Shown piece by piece: positions 33,695-46,327 of a DNA stretch of 64,000 nt. The stretch is from Riptortus pedestris (Eukaryota; Arthropoda; Insecta; Hemiptera; Alydidae): positions 82,773,001 through 82,837,000 of the forward strand of contig CM032229.1 in assembly GCA_019009955.1 (NCBI GenBank). The letters run 5' to 3'. Numbering within the stretch: position 1 is the stretch's first letter; each line of letters starts with the position of its first letter. The translations under genes were made by a program, and so were the position numbers. The notes beneath the pieces were generated by a model, which saw only the letters and a list, made by a program, of their open reading frames with translations, was not told the DNA's origin and did no database searches.

Positions 33695-36647
33695 CTGGAA
33701 AAAAAGAAACATCAAAATATTAAGGAATAAAAAAGGGGACACACAACAAACAGATGACGTAAGATGAATTAAACCAATTAACTATGCATAATAAAAATCC
33801 TATAATTAGAACATTTGCAAGTAAGGCAGAATTAGAGAAGTATATGTGAATCAAAACTGTCTAGTTTTTTGTGAATAAGTTTGAGCAGGAGGAAATTATG
33901 ATTTTATTGTAGACCAGTGATATGAATAGGTATTGGACCAGCAAAACGTTCAAATGAATTTTTGTTTTATATCTGTAACCCCAGTGAATAAGTGGTTAAG
34001 TCGACCAGTGAGTAAGTGGACTTAACCACTTATTCACTGGTACAACAGATATAATTCTATTGTAATAGACTTCAGGATTAAATGGATTTAGAGAGCATCA
34101 CGCCCCTTCATAAAAGTTTTTCATATTTAAACTTTTCATGTAACGATAAAATCTATAATCGTTGGAAGGTCAAAATCGGACCAGAGATGGTTAAGTGAAG
34201 CAGTAACGTAAAGCATTGTAAACATTCCTTCCATTATATGGTGCATTCAAGAATGTTACTCGATCAATCATAGTTATTTCTTACAATATATGGTCTTTAC
34301 TTTATTTCATTAAACATTATTAGTAAGATACAAATTTTTAATTTCAGTATCAAGTATCTTCATTTATATGTAAAATTGAAATTTTTAGTTAACCGCTTAT
34401 GAAGGACCACTGGTGGAGTCAGATTATCAGCTTGATGTGTTGCAGTGGAATTTCAGACCAAAGATGGCTTCTTATTTATTACTGTATGTAGCTGCATGGA
34501 CAATATAGCGTCTGGGGGACGAAACAAATTACAACCTCAAAGCCCGGTAACCACACAGCTATATAAAAATTAGTGTCAAATTCTCAGTTTTGAACTGTAT
34601 TATAGGATATAATATTATAGGATACGTGGACACAATGCTTTTACCCACAGATCACCACCACCCCAAAATAATAAGGTAATATATATAATAGAGACATATA
34701 GGAGGAAGGGCAAATCCATACAATTTTAAAAGGTAAAAATTGATAAATATTTATTTATTCGGGTTAACATGGTCAACTACGATGGGATTTGGTCAACTAC
34801 GACTAATAATTCCAGGGGTTATTTACCTTCAATACCTATCGTAAAAAGACACAGACGATCTTGGTCACAACGAGACCTCAAAAAGCAAATAAACAAACAA
34901 GTAATAAAAAGCTGTTCTCTAAACATTTTCATAAAAGGAAAACAAATAAAATAAAATTGCTTAGGAAAAAGCTTAAAAGAATTGGTGATTCTAAAGACAA
35001 AAAATTCTATAATTTCAAAAGGAATTACATAAGCTTTTTAAGCCATCGGCCCGCCCACCAGATGACTTGTAAAGAACATGAATGGAAACACTTTAGACTT
35101 TCATGTGGGCTTTTTATGGAGCCGCAAATCAACCTTTTTCAGCTGAAATAAAAAGAAAACCGAATTATTTTGAGCGAGGCGCGTTGTAATTGGTTTTTGC
35201 CGTTTTCAGTGGCAATCCAGGGATAAGACCCATTATAACGCTCGTCACTAATTCTGACTAATTGGTAGCAATGCTCACCTCGGCAAGCGACGGGTCACCA
35301 TTAAAAAAATGTAAATTCCACTCGGGTATTTTTTTGTTAAATGCTTACACATTTTGAAATACTTCGAGCTGTTGAAATTGAATCCATGAACAGTTGATGG
35401 CAAACCACCAAAGACGAGAAAAAAAATCCATATTCCCCCCAAGTGCCTTATACAGACATCCGTCGTGCACCTTTTTCACCGGTTATATCGCCAACAAAGA
35501 AAAAAAATCACTGAAAAGGAAGTGTAGACCAGTGTCCAGTCAAATAAAAAGGGCGGTGTTATCGGTTTGCTTATCGTTCACTTTTATCAGGGCTTACTCA
35601 GAGGGAGGCAGAGTTTGGCTTTCAGGAAAACATGCAACTTCCATCTTCATTCTAACTTATCTCGACTTTTTTTATAGGTCCTCCACGAAAAGACAAAGGA
35701 TAAAACTTGTATCCAATAATACATATATTTAATTGTAGTAAATATGTGGAACAACTTTACAAATATAAGCAAATTTTACGATACATTGGAGTAAAAAACA
35801 AAAGAAAAAAAAAGAACGGTAACTACAAAAGAAAATCTAGGATCGTATGAGATTTCATTACTTTTCCCATCGTGAACTTCGCATTTTAATTTATTAGTGT
35901 GCCATCAGAGTGCCTTTATAGAATTCTTCGTATGATAATAACGGGAGCATGCGCTTTTTTAAACATTTCTAGCACTGACAGAGGAGGAGGCTAACTTCCA
36001 AGTCAAAATGAGTTTGTCAATAACGACGGAAATATTTATTTAACAGACAAAATAACAAATATATTTTGTGTTTAGAATATTCCTTAGTATATTTATTTTC
36101 GAACATGAAAAGTAAAATTACTAAAAGCTGAATTGGATCATATATTTAGATAGAGGAGTCATTATATTTCGATGGAAAACGATATTTATTTAAACCTATC
36201 AATAACAATTACATCAATCATCAATATTTGTGCAATCCCCAAACGATGTCCCAAGGTTATAACAAAAGAGTTATTACATTTATATATTGGCTACACGTCT
36301 TTTAGTACACACGACGTTTAGGATTTTCATCCATTTGAAGTACAAAATCTTTACCACACCGTCTTGACTTAGTCACTTTCCGTCTAATCAACTTTGTCCA
36401 AGGCAAGCAGTTGGAGCGAAAGCTAAAGTGTAGCACACGCCTAACTGAAGAGACCTGAAAGGCCCAAACACAGCTGCCCAAACGTCGTTCGATGAAGTAC
36501 CTCAAAGAACAATTGTATGGAAAGTGCGTTTGTAGTATGAGATGAACATGAAATGTGTTGGATTATTTAGTGCTTATGTTAATTAGAAATTAAGTTCATT
36601 TATGTGCATATAAATGCATATAATATACATATGCATGTGATATTTTT
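33695..36647. other. Region upstream of the KDM1A exons, no exon recognised
   Basis: If the gene continues in this window, this is intron. No LSD1-like SWIRM, tower or LEFANATPLSTLSLKHW-type peptide was found. It contains one perfect hairpin (33986-34045). Short frames at 34769-34954, 34861-35151 and 35394-35732 have Lys-rich or mixed composition and no domain. Confidence 0.4.
33986..34045. repeat. Perfect 22-bp inverted repeat
   Basis: CCAGTGAATAAGTGGTTAAG-TC and its exact inverse GACTTAACCACTTATTCACTGG flank a 16-base loop, GACCAGTGAGTAAGTG. The loop itself repeats the start of the arm, CCAGTGA(A/G)TAAGTG, so three near-copies of one 14-mer are present. Confidence 0.9.
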
Positions 36648-36753
36648 AGCAGCCCTTAGGAGAAATCAGCTATTGAGGTTGTTGAGGTTGGGATTTTCGA
36701 AGAACTTCTTCAAATGTCCATCGATCCTACTTAGGAGATGACGAAAATGAGGT

Positions 36754-37133
36754 GTTATCTCCCGCGCGCCAGCCAGTCACTTGCTGTCGTCCCAATGAGC
36801 GCATGCAAGTAGGTCAGTAAAAATATCCTTTAGCTATACCTCAATGGATCTCTCACTCTCCGTATTTCATTTTGTATATTTATTACGTTCATTTCTGTTA
36901 GATATTTATTTTGTGTTTTTATTTATTGATATTAATATGATTAATGACCCTGTTGTAATGTATAGAGATTTTATTGATGTTATTGTTTTTCATGTGTAGC
37001 TCTGAAGATGGAGACAATAGTCTTCGAAAGCGCTTAGCGCTGAAATAAAAATTTGTGAAGAATTGGACGTCTTTTTCTCTCTCCAAGCAAAAATATTCTT
37101 TACTCCCAACTAACTGCTGTGAAAAAATGAGGT
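36754..37133 (+). mobile_element. 380-bp retroelement-like insertion with a 10-bp target duplication
   Basis: AAAATGAGGT stands on both sides (36744-36753 and 37134-37143) of sequence absent from other X copies, so the insertion and duplication are directly visible. Near its 3' part it carries CTGAAGATGGAGACAATAGT and then CTTCGAAAGCGCTTAGCGC: an imperfect CTGAAGA + 6-bp stem + GAAA + GCGC/GCGC stem arrangement, followed by TGAAATAAA. Such CTGAAGA...GAAA cores recur in Penelope-like terminal repeats. It could be a PLE fragment or a SINE. Confidence 0.65.
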
Positions 37134-37937
37134 CTGTTCAAAATTGTATATATACGTTTGTCTGTCAACTCTCTAGCGTTCACAATTTTTGTCTGATCGA
37201 TACTAAACTCGGTATTTAAACGTTTTATGTAAAAAGAAAGATCAAGTTCGTTAGCGGCTAAAATCGGACGAGTGGGAAGAGGGAGGGTTTAGAGGGGAGG
37301 AATTTCGAAAATTCAAAATATCTCCGTTAATATATGTCTGATCGAAAAATTATATAGAATGAAGCTCATTGCAAGGTAATGTTATATAAATGTTGTTATA
37401 TACATGTTTCTCTATGTTGAGTATTAACCAAGATATTTGCATATTATAGGGTTTTGGGCATCAGTAAAACACCCACTCCTACTCAACAATAAGCTATTAC
37501 ATCATGAACCACTTCATTCAAAGGTTAAATATCAAACATGGTTTCCTTTGAACTATTACTTTGTGGGACACATGCAAATACGTCATACGATGACGTCATC
37601 AATTAAGAAGTTTTGTTCTTTACTCGAAAATGTTTACTTGATCTATACCACACTCGATATTTAGCCGTTTCAGGCAACAATGAAGATTATATGTCTTATT
37701 GGCTGAATTCTGACCTGGAATAGTGGTGGTTTAGAGAGGAGGGCATGCAAAAAATTCTAAATGTTTCTGTAATTATGAGTCGGATCATAAAATGTTATAG
37801 AACCAATCTTGTTAAACTTTTGATTTTCTACAATTGCAGTATTATGCACTTTTTCCTAACTGTAGTATTAAGCCAGTTATTCGTACTTTCTTGTTTGGTG
37901 CCTTCGGTAACCCCCCATCCCCCTTCTACTCATCGGT

Positions 37938-38048
<111 letters not shown>

Positions 38049-38071
38049 CAGCCCCTGCGTGACGGACTTTT

Positions 38072-38835
38072 GTGTATATAATATACATACACACAAACTA
38101 GCATTCATACAACAAACAAAATCATCGCAAACGAACAAAATTTGTACAAACAACCCCTAAAATTAGGACAGTCATCGTTCAGATAGGAAATAAATAATAT
38201 TTTAAGATACTTGTACACACACACCAGTTATCTACAAAATATATTAAACAAATATTATTAGTTTCTAATATCCAAAAATACCACCATTTTTAATCGTCTG
38301 ACACTCAATTTTATAACAATATCTATATGTTTACTAAACAAAATACCCCAATTTAGGAAAAAAATAAATTAAAATATCACCTCTTAGAAAGAGTAAAATA
38401 ATAATTATTTACAGTTTTATTTATGGCTATTTTAATTAAATTGGGCTGAACGATGATAAAAAAACTACAACTTTTAAATCAAAAATGAAACTAGAAATAA
38501 CAAGAATTAAAGTTATCAAAACAATAACATTTATAATCGAAGAAAAAAAAGTTATTAATATTTATTGGTAAAATTTTCAAAGGTTCGAATGCCATAAATA
38601 TTGGTTTAATTATTCCAAACCAGATAGAGAGCTGTCGACAGAGGCTGCATTACAATTACATTTGAACCCCAAGTGTGAAGGCATTAGCATTTTATAATTC
38701 CTATTCATAAATAACGGTCGTAAATAAAAATTTAGGCTATCTCGTTGGATGGAAGTTGGGGTGTGGAAGTAGACGGCATGATCGGCTTCGTTTATTTTTC
38801 AAACATTCGATATCTCATAGTTACAATAAGCTCCG

Positions 38836-38890
<55 letters not shown>

Positions 38891-39894
38891 TAATCGGTTG
38901 GGACTATAAACTTTTCAGGGGGGTGAGTAGGTTCTTAAATCAAAAGAAAAGTTATGAAAACTAACTGAATGGTAAGTCATAGAAGGAGCATAAATCAATC
39001 CAATTAAAGTAATTAATTAGTGAAGAATGAGAATTGGGTGATTGGGAGGAGGTGAGTTCTTCAGTAATGGCTGGTAGTGGTTCCCTTCAGGGCTTGTTTC
39101 AAGAAGGTCTTCCAGATAAGGGCCTTAATTAATATAAATTACATATGAAGAAATGGAAAAGAAAAGAAAAGAAAAAGGAAATGATTCCAAGCAAATAAAA
39201 AGTAAACAAAGATCAAAGGAAAAAAAGCCAAGGGAAAAAATTTACTAAGAAAAGGGGAAATAATGCTCAGCCCACACAGTAAATGCACCTCAATTACCTA
39301 AAGACAAGAATGATTTAAAATGTTCTAATACAACAAATCAAGAAAACCATTAATTTGGTACAACTGTAAAATTCATAGTGCAATTATTAATGTCTTGGCA
39401 TTATATGGATATGACGAGCCTCTAACCTCAATTAAACATTTTTAGAGAAAACATAATCAAAGGTAAAATGGTATTAAGAGGAAGGGGATGGAAAACTATT
39501 AAAAATTATGAACTATTTTGTGATCGTTATCACAATGGCACCTAGTGATCGTTACCGTGAACAAAATATCTGAATTTGAACAAAGAAAAGAAGACGGCGT
39601 GACATCTTTCAATGCCGTTGCCATCTGCCACAAACCATCCAGGAATAAAATTTCTTTGAAAGCATAAGGCCAAAACTGTTAAATGACAGTATTTACGTTG
39701 GTGAGAATTTCAACAGGGAGGGTTAACTGATAACTACTTGAAACGAAAATAATTTGTATGCAACCACATTTGTTCTTCACAAAAATCTCTACACATTTTT
39801 ATGACTTTTTCGACCTAATGCCCGAGAACGGATATATGACAGATTTTTGTTTCTATTCTCCCTTAGAAATTCTACTCATACTAATCCGAATATT
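38072..39894. other. A+T-rich intergenic/intronic DNA with (GA)n at 38839-38886
   Basis: Apart from the GA microsatellite no feature is recognisable. Confidence 0.45.
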
Positions 39895-40056
39895 TTACTT
39901 TCAACAAAATTAGTAATATATCAGTTTTCAATCGAACTCATAATAACGGTGATATTTCGAATTTTTGACTTTATCAACTCTCTGTACTTCTTCCACTTGT
40001 TTTGGTCTAATGTCAGCCATTAACGAACTTAAATATGAACTTCAATTAATTATGAA
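39895..40056 (-). mobile_element. Family X body fragment
   Basis: Diverged body in minus orientation: ATAATAACGGTGATATTTCG then TCAGCCATTAACGAACTTAA. It abuts Helitron-like copy C; termini absent. Confidence 0.55.
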
Positions 40057-40110
40057 AAAAAAACAAAAATTGTGTACGTGTGTAAGTATGTATATGTGTA
40101 TGTTACCCAT

Positions 40111-41292
40111 ATCTAAGTTACCCGGCTTCGCCCGGGAATTCATTTGAGTCTGAATGATGATGGTATTTTTTTGGCAAGGCTTTACTAAGTACAATATTTT
40201 GGCATTTGCCCGTCCCTCTGTTAGGGTTTACACCCGTCGTTGCTGAGGATTTGTTAATAATAAATTTATTTTTTATGTAAGGATTCACTGTCCTCAATAT
40301 TTTTATGTTTCCCGTCTTCAGTTTTTTTAAACGTAATGGACCATATAATTCATAATCATATAAAGTATTCTATCTTCCAAACCTTGTATGACACAAAAAT
40401 TCCTTTCCCTTGATGCAGTAAAAAACCCAACGGTGACAGCTGTTTTAGGTATGTAATAAGCGCTATTAAAAATAGTCTTTTGTAAGCCTCGATTGTAAAC
40501 TGTATATTCATATTGGTACATAGTGTGTTCAGTATAGTATATTATATATTAACGGAACAGAGTTAATAAATACCAGTAATAACTGGGTGCACCTCGCTAG
40601 CCTTCATCCTTAAGATATATCTCGTTTATACGTCTTATACGACATAAGTGAATATAACAAAAGTTACTCTAAATTACTAAATAAACAGCTCTTGCATGTG
40701 CATATTTGCCGAAAAACTATAGGAAACTAAAGATCACTTTTAATTTCAGGCCTCCCTTACAGCCCCCACTCCTACTCGTCCCTAGAAATGTTGGTACAGC
40801 ACATTATCATGAAGGAGTTAGTTCTAATTCACATACCGAGTTTTGTTTAGTCCGGTTGAGTCTTTTGCGCCAAATGAAATTGCTGACTACCGCTATAGTT
40901 TTTAGCGTATAAAGCATTTATACTTGGGTATACGAAAAAAGTGAATATAACTCTAAATAACGAAATGAACAACTTTTTTTATGTGCATATTTGGCGAAAA
41001 AGCAATACGAAACTAAATATCGCCATTTTTAATTTTAGGCTTCCCTTATAACACCCACTCCTGTTCGTCTCAGAGAATATTAATATAGCCTAAAGTCTAA
41101 GTCGGGTTAGTAGTACATATAAATACCCAGTTCATAAAATTCGGTTAAGCCGTTTATGCGTGAAAAGGTAACAAACAAACAGACTCGAAAGAAACAAATT
41201 GCAGATATCGAGTCTATGGCAAGTGAAACGAAAAAGTACCGTGAAATTTTGAGAAAAAAATCAATGTACAGACAGAGGTTACGATACATATG
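40111..41292 (-). mobile_element. Non-autonomous Helitron-like element, copy C
   Basis: On the minus strand the 3' hairpin CCCGGGCGAAGCCGGG is intact (40129-40135 centre) but the terminal CTAG is changed (AACTTAGATATG). The 5' head is at 41240-41290 (inverse of GTAACCTCTGTCTGTACATT). Two units with TTAGAGTAACTTTTGT- and CGATATTTAGTTTC-type pieces lie inside. No ORF of note. Confidence 0.65.
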
Positions 41293-42380
41293 GGTGTGTG
41301 TGAGTGTGTTTTCGTATATGTGTGTAATCTATTAAGATAAGATCAAGTTTCAACAAGTCGCTTTACCTAGTTTAGCAGTAATACGAGAATAAATATTTAT
41401 ATTTCCCTTTCGAAGTCAAAGTGTGAAAGGCAATACTTTATATTATGAAAGACAGCAAAATTCATACTGTGAAAGAACTTTTAAAGTTAGACCCTTCAAT
41501 AGCAGTTATAAATTCAAGTTATTCTATGTTCTGGAAATAACATAAAGTATTCCTACTTGATTCGTAATACTTGCGATTTAGAAATCGGTTATATAAGAAG
41601 TATTATTTAACCTAATCTGACTAAAAAGTTACAACAGAGCTCAATGAATTGGGCTGGCATTTCTTCTTGATTTGTCACGGAGTGAAATCTGGGGAAAGAG
41701 CAATATCATAGCCAATCCTAGTTGGTCGCTAAAGGCAACTCCAGTTATCAAAGAATGAAAAATGATTTTCCGAGACAAAAGTCGGCTAAAAGTAAGAGCG
41801 GTAACTATAATAATCAATAGTTAATTATTATAGAGAGTGAAGAGATAAAGGGAAAAAATAAACAGCGATGATTAATGTTTGATGAGGAGAGAGTGTGGTG
41901 CTGACATACAAGTTAATCTCTGAAGATGAGATAGACGGGCCGGGAGAAGGTGGAGATGAGATGGTATTTAATTAGACCAAGTGTTGAAATCTAATAGGGA
42001 ACGACGAGGGGTCTCGTGCTCTAGTAGATTACTACACGGATCGGTAATCCGGCAGGTTATGGACAGCTCACCATCACCAACCACAATAAGATACTAACAA
42101 CTTAAGTAGAACAGCTTCTTGATAAGCATAATCCATATAACGAAATGCGACGATAGACGCTTCAGGAGCGGGAAGGCATTAAATAATGGAAGTAACGTCC
42201 AAATGCAAGTTATAGAATTTCATATAATTTATCACAAAGAATTAATATAAATATTATGTCACTGGAAAAGCTTTACGAAATATTTTTGTTAAGAAAACAT
42301 TCAAACGTATTGCAGAAATTCCAAAAAATCCAAGGTTTAATATTTTCAAAATTTTACACTGTGGATTTATTTATTTATGG
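41293..42380. other. Intergenic DNA, no supported feature
   Basis: A+T-rich with a moderately G+C-richer patch at about 41880-42080. No domain or RNA gene recognised. Confidence 0.4.
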
Positions 42381-43097
42381 AAATTTAATCGTTTTGTGTA
42401 AAAAGAAAGATCAAGTTCGTTAATGGCTGAAATCGGACCTGTGGGAGGAGGGGGGGGGGTTAAGAAGGAGGATTTTCGAAAAATCTAAATATCTCCGTTA
42501 TTATGTGTCGGGTCGAAATATTGTATAGAATCAATCTTATTGCAAATTAAATTTACTATAAATTTATAAAATATTTACTATAAATTTATAAAATATTTAC
42601 TATAAATTTACAACAAATTTACTATTAATTTATAAAATATTTCCAAAATATTTACTATAAATTTATAAAATATTTACTATAAATTTATAAAATATTTACA
42701 AAATATTTACTATAAATTTATAAAATATTTACAATAAATTTATAAAATATTTACTATAAATTTATAAAATATTTACAATAAATTTATAAAATATTTACTA
42801 TAAATTTATAAAATATTTACTATATTACTATGAAATATTGTTCTATACATTTATTCTGTATTTTGAATATTAACCGAGATATTTGCATTTGTTGTGTATG
42901 TGTGGTCGGCAGGAGTCGGCTATGTTCGGGATTTTCCGCCGAGAGCTAGGGCGGCCGTTTCCGTAACTGTTCGTCCCTCGTGAATAGGTTTAGATATTCC
43001 TTACTACTATTACTTGTTATTGGGCGGACTTCTCTATTGTAAAACTTCACGTGGGAAATCTGCTTAGTTTACGCAGCCCCTGCGTGACGGACTTTTT
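42381..43097 (+). mobile_element. Family X copy 11, 5'-truncated, with an internal minisatellite
   Basis: It starts inside the body (TTAATCGTTTTGTGTAAAAAG), so head and (TA)n are missing. The segment AAATTTACTATAAAT, normally single, is expanded into a tandem array (42551-42840). It then continues normally through the CTCGTGAATAGG module, CACGTGGGAAATCTGC, perfect hairpin and GACGGACTTTTT. Confidence 0.8.
42551..42840. repeat. Minisatellite of about 22 bp (TTTACTATAAATTTATAAAATA)
   Basis: About a dozen units of TTTACTATAAATTTATAAAATA with variants (TTTACAAAATA, TTTACAATAAATTT, CCAAAATA). The unit derives from the family X body, which has one copy elsewhere. Confidence 0.9.
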
Positions 43098-44075
43098 ACT
43101 CATACCCATGGTATCTACACTTAAAAATATCTGTATCATGAATTATGTGTAGTTCAACTTAAATTTCAAGTTGTGTTTACATAGGCATCTTATTACGTGA
43201 AATATAAAGAACAGAATGTGAAATGGCATCATCAGCGTTTCATTGCCTCACGTGGGGAAATCCGTTTAGTTCAACAACTTTGTCACGGCACATAAATAGT
43301 TAAAGTAAGAACATTTTTTTTCCGCTAATCAATGCACTCCGTTGGAGAAAATCATAATTAGTTTACGAGTCAGGTCCTTACTCCATTACATAAAAGGAGT
43401 CTAGGATACCTCCAATCATTTTTTCTTTTAGCGCATTTGAGTTATTACAACGAATAGTTAACGAGCAGTTAGAACACACTCAATGGTTGCTCTTTTAAAC
43501 AAAGGTCCACCATTACTTCATGCCGTGTGATATGTGGTCGGGATGAGCTTAAATTAAAATCAACAAATTAGTAATCAATCTTGAAACACCTAAATATCAT
43601 AAATGTATCTTCATTTTTTTTTAATGAAATAACTGTTTAGCTTACTCTCGGGTGGAACCTTTCCGTGGCGAGATGTAAGAATTTCGGAGCGGAATTTCTT
43701 GACGAATCACGACATGAGGTGGTTTTATTCAAGTCACGACGATATGTAGGGACCCTCTTTGGGGGGCCTTAGCCCGTAATCCTATCACCCACACACGGGG
43801 AAGGCGCTGCAGAAACGCCCAAGCTTTCCGCCATACTCACATTCTCCATCACACCCCAAAGCCCACGACCTACTTCCTGGACGAATTTTCCCTCGGAATT
43901 ATTAATGCTATGTAAATAGTTTTTGAACTATGAAGCCCGAAGAATGGATTCCGGTAAAATTTGAGGCAAACTGAAGAAATGGTATGGTTTTTGCCAGAGA
44001 GGATGTAGAATGTAGCAACAGATTCAGAGAGTGGTAATGTGGAAGGACTGTCTTTATTTATATCCACATGAAACA
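43098..44075. other. Intergenic DNA with a decayed X 3' end (about 43247-43300)
   Basis: CACGTGGGGAAATCCGTTTAG then TTTGTCACGGCAC at 43247-43300 is a degraded X 3' terminus. About 43660-43870 is G+C-richer (CCTCTTTGGGGGGCC) without a recognised gene. Confidence 0.4.
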
Positions 44076-44498
44076 TAAAAAGTTCGTCACACAGGAACTG
44101 CGTAAACTAAGCAGATTTCCCACGTGATGTTTTACAATAAATAAATCTACATAAGACCGGGAGGGGGTGGATCAACAGATCATATTTAAATGCATTCCAA
44201 ATAATAAAGGTATTTTGGAAACTATATTAAGTTTCGAATAAAGTAGTCTATTATATAACAGAGTATTGTTTATGTGACGTGAGTAGGAGCAAGCTGAAAA
44301 TATTTAGGTTAATATTCAAGATAGAGAATAAATGTATATAACAATATTTATAGTGCATTTAATGTGCAATAAGATTGGTTCTATATAAATTTTCGTTCCG
44401 ACGTATAGTAACTGAGATTTTTCGAATTTTCGAAAATCTGCCCCTCTAAACCCCAGCTTCCCACTGGTCCGATTTCAGCCATTAACGAACTTGATTAA
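44076..44498 (-). mobile_element. Family X copy 12, truncated
   Basis: Minus orientation: tail AAAAGTTCGTCACACAGG, subterminal repeat, then body up to TTAACGAACTTGATTAA, where it stops abruptly at a LINE fragment. The (TA)n and 5' head are absent. Confidence 0.7.
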
Positions 44499-44639
44499 GA
44501 TGTTTTAAAAGATTTATCTTTAGGGAAAGTGGCTGGTCTCGACTGTAATCTGCCTCGAATGATTCTTACTTTAGACTTAACCGACGTATTGACTGCAAAG
44601 GGAAAAGTAACTATTGGTAAGAAGAATAAGTTGAGATAA
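44499..44639 (+). pseudogene. Non-LTR retrotransposon RT N-terminal fragment
   Basis: The frame encodes DVLKDLSLGKVAGLDCNLPR and MILTLDLTDVLTAKGK, ending LR-stop. 'L-x-x-GK-(A/V)-(A/P)-GLD-x-(I/L)P' is the first conserved block of non-LTR reverse transcriptases. Only 46 codons remain, joined directly to truncated X copy 12. It is short, so the call rests on that one motif. Confidence 0.45.
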
Positions 44640-44810
44640 TTCTTTTTTTTTTATTTTTTTTTCTATTGTGTCAATTATTCATGTTATATTCCTATGAAAA
44701 CATTAAAAAATAGTAAAAATAAAAGCCTTAAACAAAAATATACTTTAGCATATTTTGATTAAATAAATCAGGCCAAATATGATTGAAGGAAGCTTCTATG
44801 TTGTCGATAA

Positions 44811-45355
44811 ATGATTGTTCCTTTCTTAATTTTTCTTATAGATACTTTTATTGGACGTGCTTACAGTTTCGGGCACCATTGGTCCCCTTCTTCAGAGCAG
44901 TTTCAAATGGAGGAAAAACAAAGAGCACTAACTGCATTCGGTGGGGGCTACATTGTGAAAAGATGCAGAAAAAATGAAAATTCTCTAAGAAGAATTAAGA
45001 AACCATTCTTTAGCCGATACCCAACAATCCTCTACTAGCTTGGGATATCTAACGGCTAACAATACAACAAATTGATCATGAATTCATTGGAGCTTTTCCA
45101 ACGTGTTTCTCCGGATCCCAAGAACATAATGAACGAAATAACATCTTTTCACAATGTAGCCCCCACCGAATGCAGTTAGTGTTCTCTGCTTTTCCTCCAT
45201 TTGAAACTGCTCTGAAGAAGGGGAGAGGGGGGGATTGTAAGCGTGCCCAATAAAATTCTCTATAAGAAAAATTAAGAAACCATTCTTTTAGCCGACAGCC
45301 AACAATCCTCTACTAGCTTGCGATATCTAACGGCTAACAATACAACAAATTGATT
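44811..45355. mobile_element. Penelope-like terminal repeat, inverted/tandem copies
   Basis: A minus-oriented copy (44811-44965) is followed by a plus-oriented piece (44985-45075) and a plus-oriented longer copy (45080-45355). Landmarks shared with the 19.1-kb dimer are TTTCAAATGGAGGA, GGTGGGGGCTACATTGTG, AGCCGACA and CTAACGGCTAACAATACAAC. The minus copy retains CTGAAGAAGGGGACCAATGG then TGCCCGAAAC, a CTGAAGA-stem-GAAA core. No coding survives. Confidence 0.55.
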
Positions 45356-46012
45356 GTCCCTTTCATTTTTTTTTTATATTTCAATTGGAATAGACAATTT
45401 GCCACTAGAATCGGTATAACTATAAAGCAAAGGCTGAGATAACAAGTCAACAGAGGTGAAATTGATGTAAGGGAAGACGGCGCTAGGCGGGAGACGGTAG
45501 GTGCAAAGGCCGGCAAGTGAAAAATGGGCACAAGGCGGGATGTGTTTTTCGTGCGAGAATGAAATTCTGGCCGATATCTCATTCGTGAGTGGTTCGAGGC
45601 CAATATATCAAGGTGCTAAGGGTAACCGCAGCCGCCTCCTCCGATAGGACTACAGCTGCTCCACTACCCCAACTCACTAGTCTCAGCTACTTAATTTCAA
45701 TCACGCACCTTTCAGGAAGATCATTCATATCCGGCCCCCAATTAGTAATTGTCTCTGAATAGAGTAACTCAAAACAAGAGTGGGAGCAAGTGCCAATAAC
45801 TTTGACCGGTTATCTAGCAGCCACATGGTATGAATTAGAAGGAAAAGAAGACGAATAATATTTGAAAACTAAGAACTTATGGCGTTCTATTTAATTTACA
45901 TAATCATCCATTTCAATTATTTATTTTAAATTAACGACAAAGGCTAGAGTAGGGTTATATACAATTAACCACCATTTGCTACCTATGATGGGTTTAGGGA
46001 TTTTATTTACAA
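45356..46012. other. Intergenic DNA, no supported feature
   Basis: Mixed composition. An 89-codon minus frame (45334-45603) has no recognised domain. Confidence 0.4.
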
Positions 46013-46327
46013 AGGCCGTCACAAGTATTTTATTATCACAAATGCACACAATTTATAACTGAACATGGACAGACAGGACATTATTTAACAAGATTTAAAA
46101 TTCAAGACAATGACAAATGTACTTGCGACTCACAGATAACACAAACGTTTTTGCATGTACTTTATGGCTGTTCAACATTTAAGCAAAATAGATCAAATTT
46201 CATAATGAACATAATTTTAAAAGGAGGTAATTGGCCAGAACCACCTCATATTATATTTAATAAATATAATAAAGAACTTATAAAGTTTATCAAAAGTATA
46301 GATATGGATGTAGCAAAAATACATTAG
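46013..46327 (+). pseudogene. LINE (R1/I/jockey-like) C-terminal zinc-knuckle remnant
   Basis: The frame reads FITEHGQTGHYLTRFKIQD, NDKCTCDSQITQTFLHVLYG and CSTFKQNRSNF..., ending DVAKIH-stop at 46327. 'TGHG-x-x-x-x-YL-x-RF-x-(I/L)-x-x-x-x-x-C-x-C-x-x-x-x-x-x-x-x-HVL-x-x-C' is the cysteine-histidine segment at the C-terminus of many non-LTR ORF2 proteins. The CxC-H-C ligands are intact. The upstream RT is lost, so it is a 5'-truncated insertion; the stop followed by a 3' UTR suggests the genuine ORF end. Confidence 0.75.

Noticed and set aside
36985..37060. A functional hammerhead ribozyme
   Set aside because: Core-like motif present, but no stem I complement and G at the cleavage-site position; kept only as a structural hypothesis.
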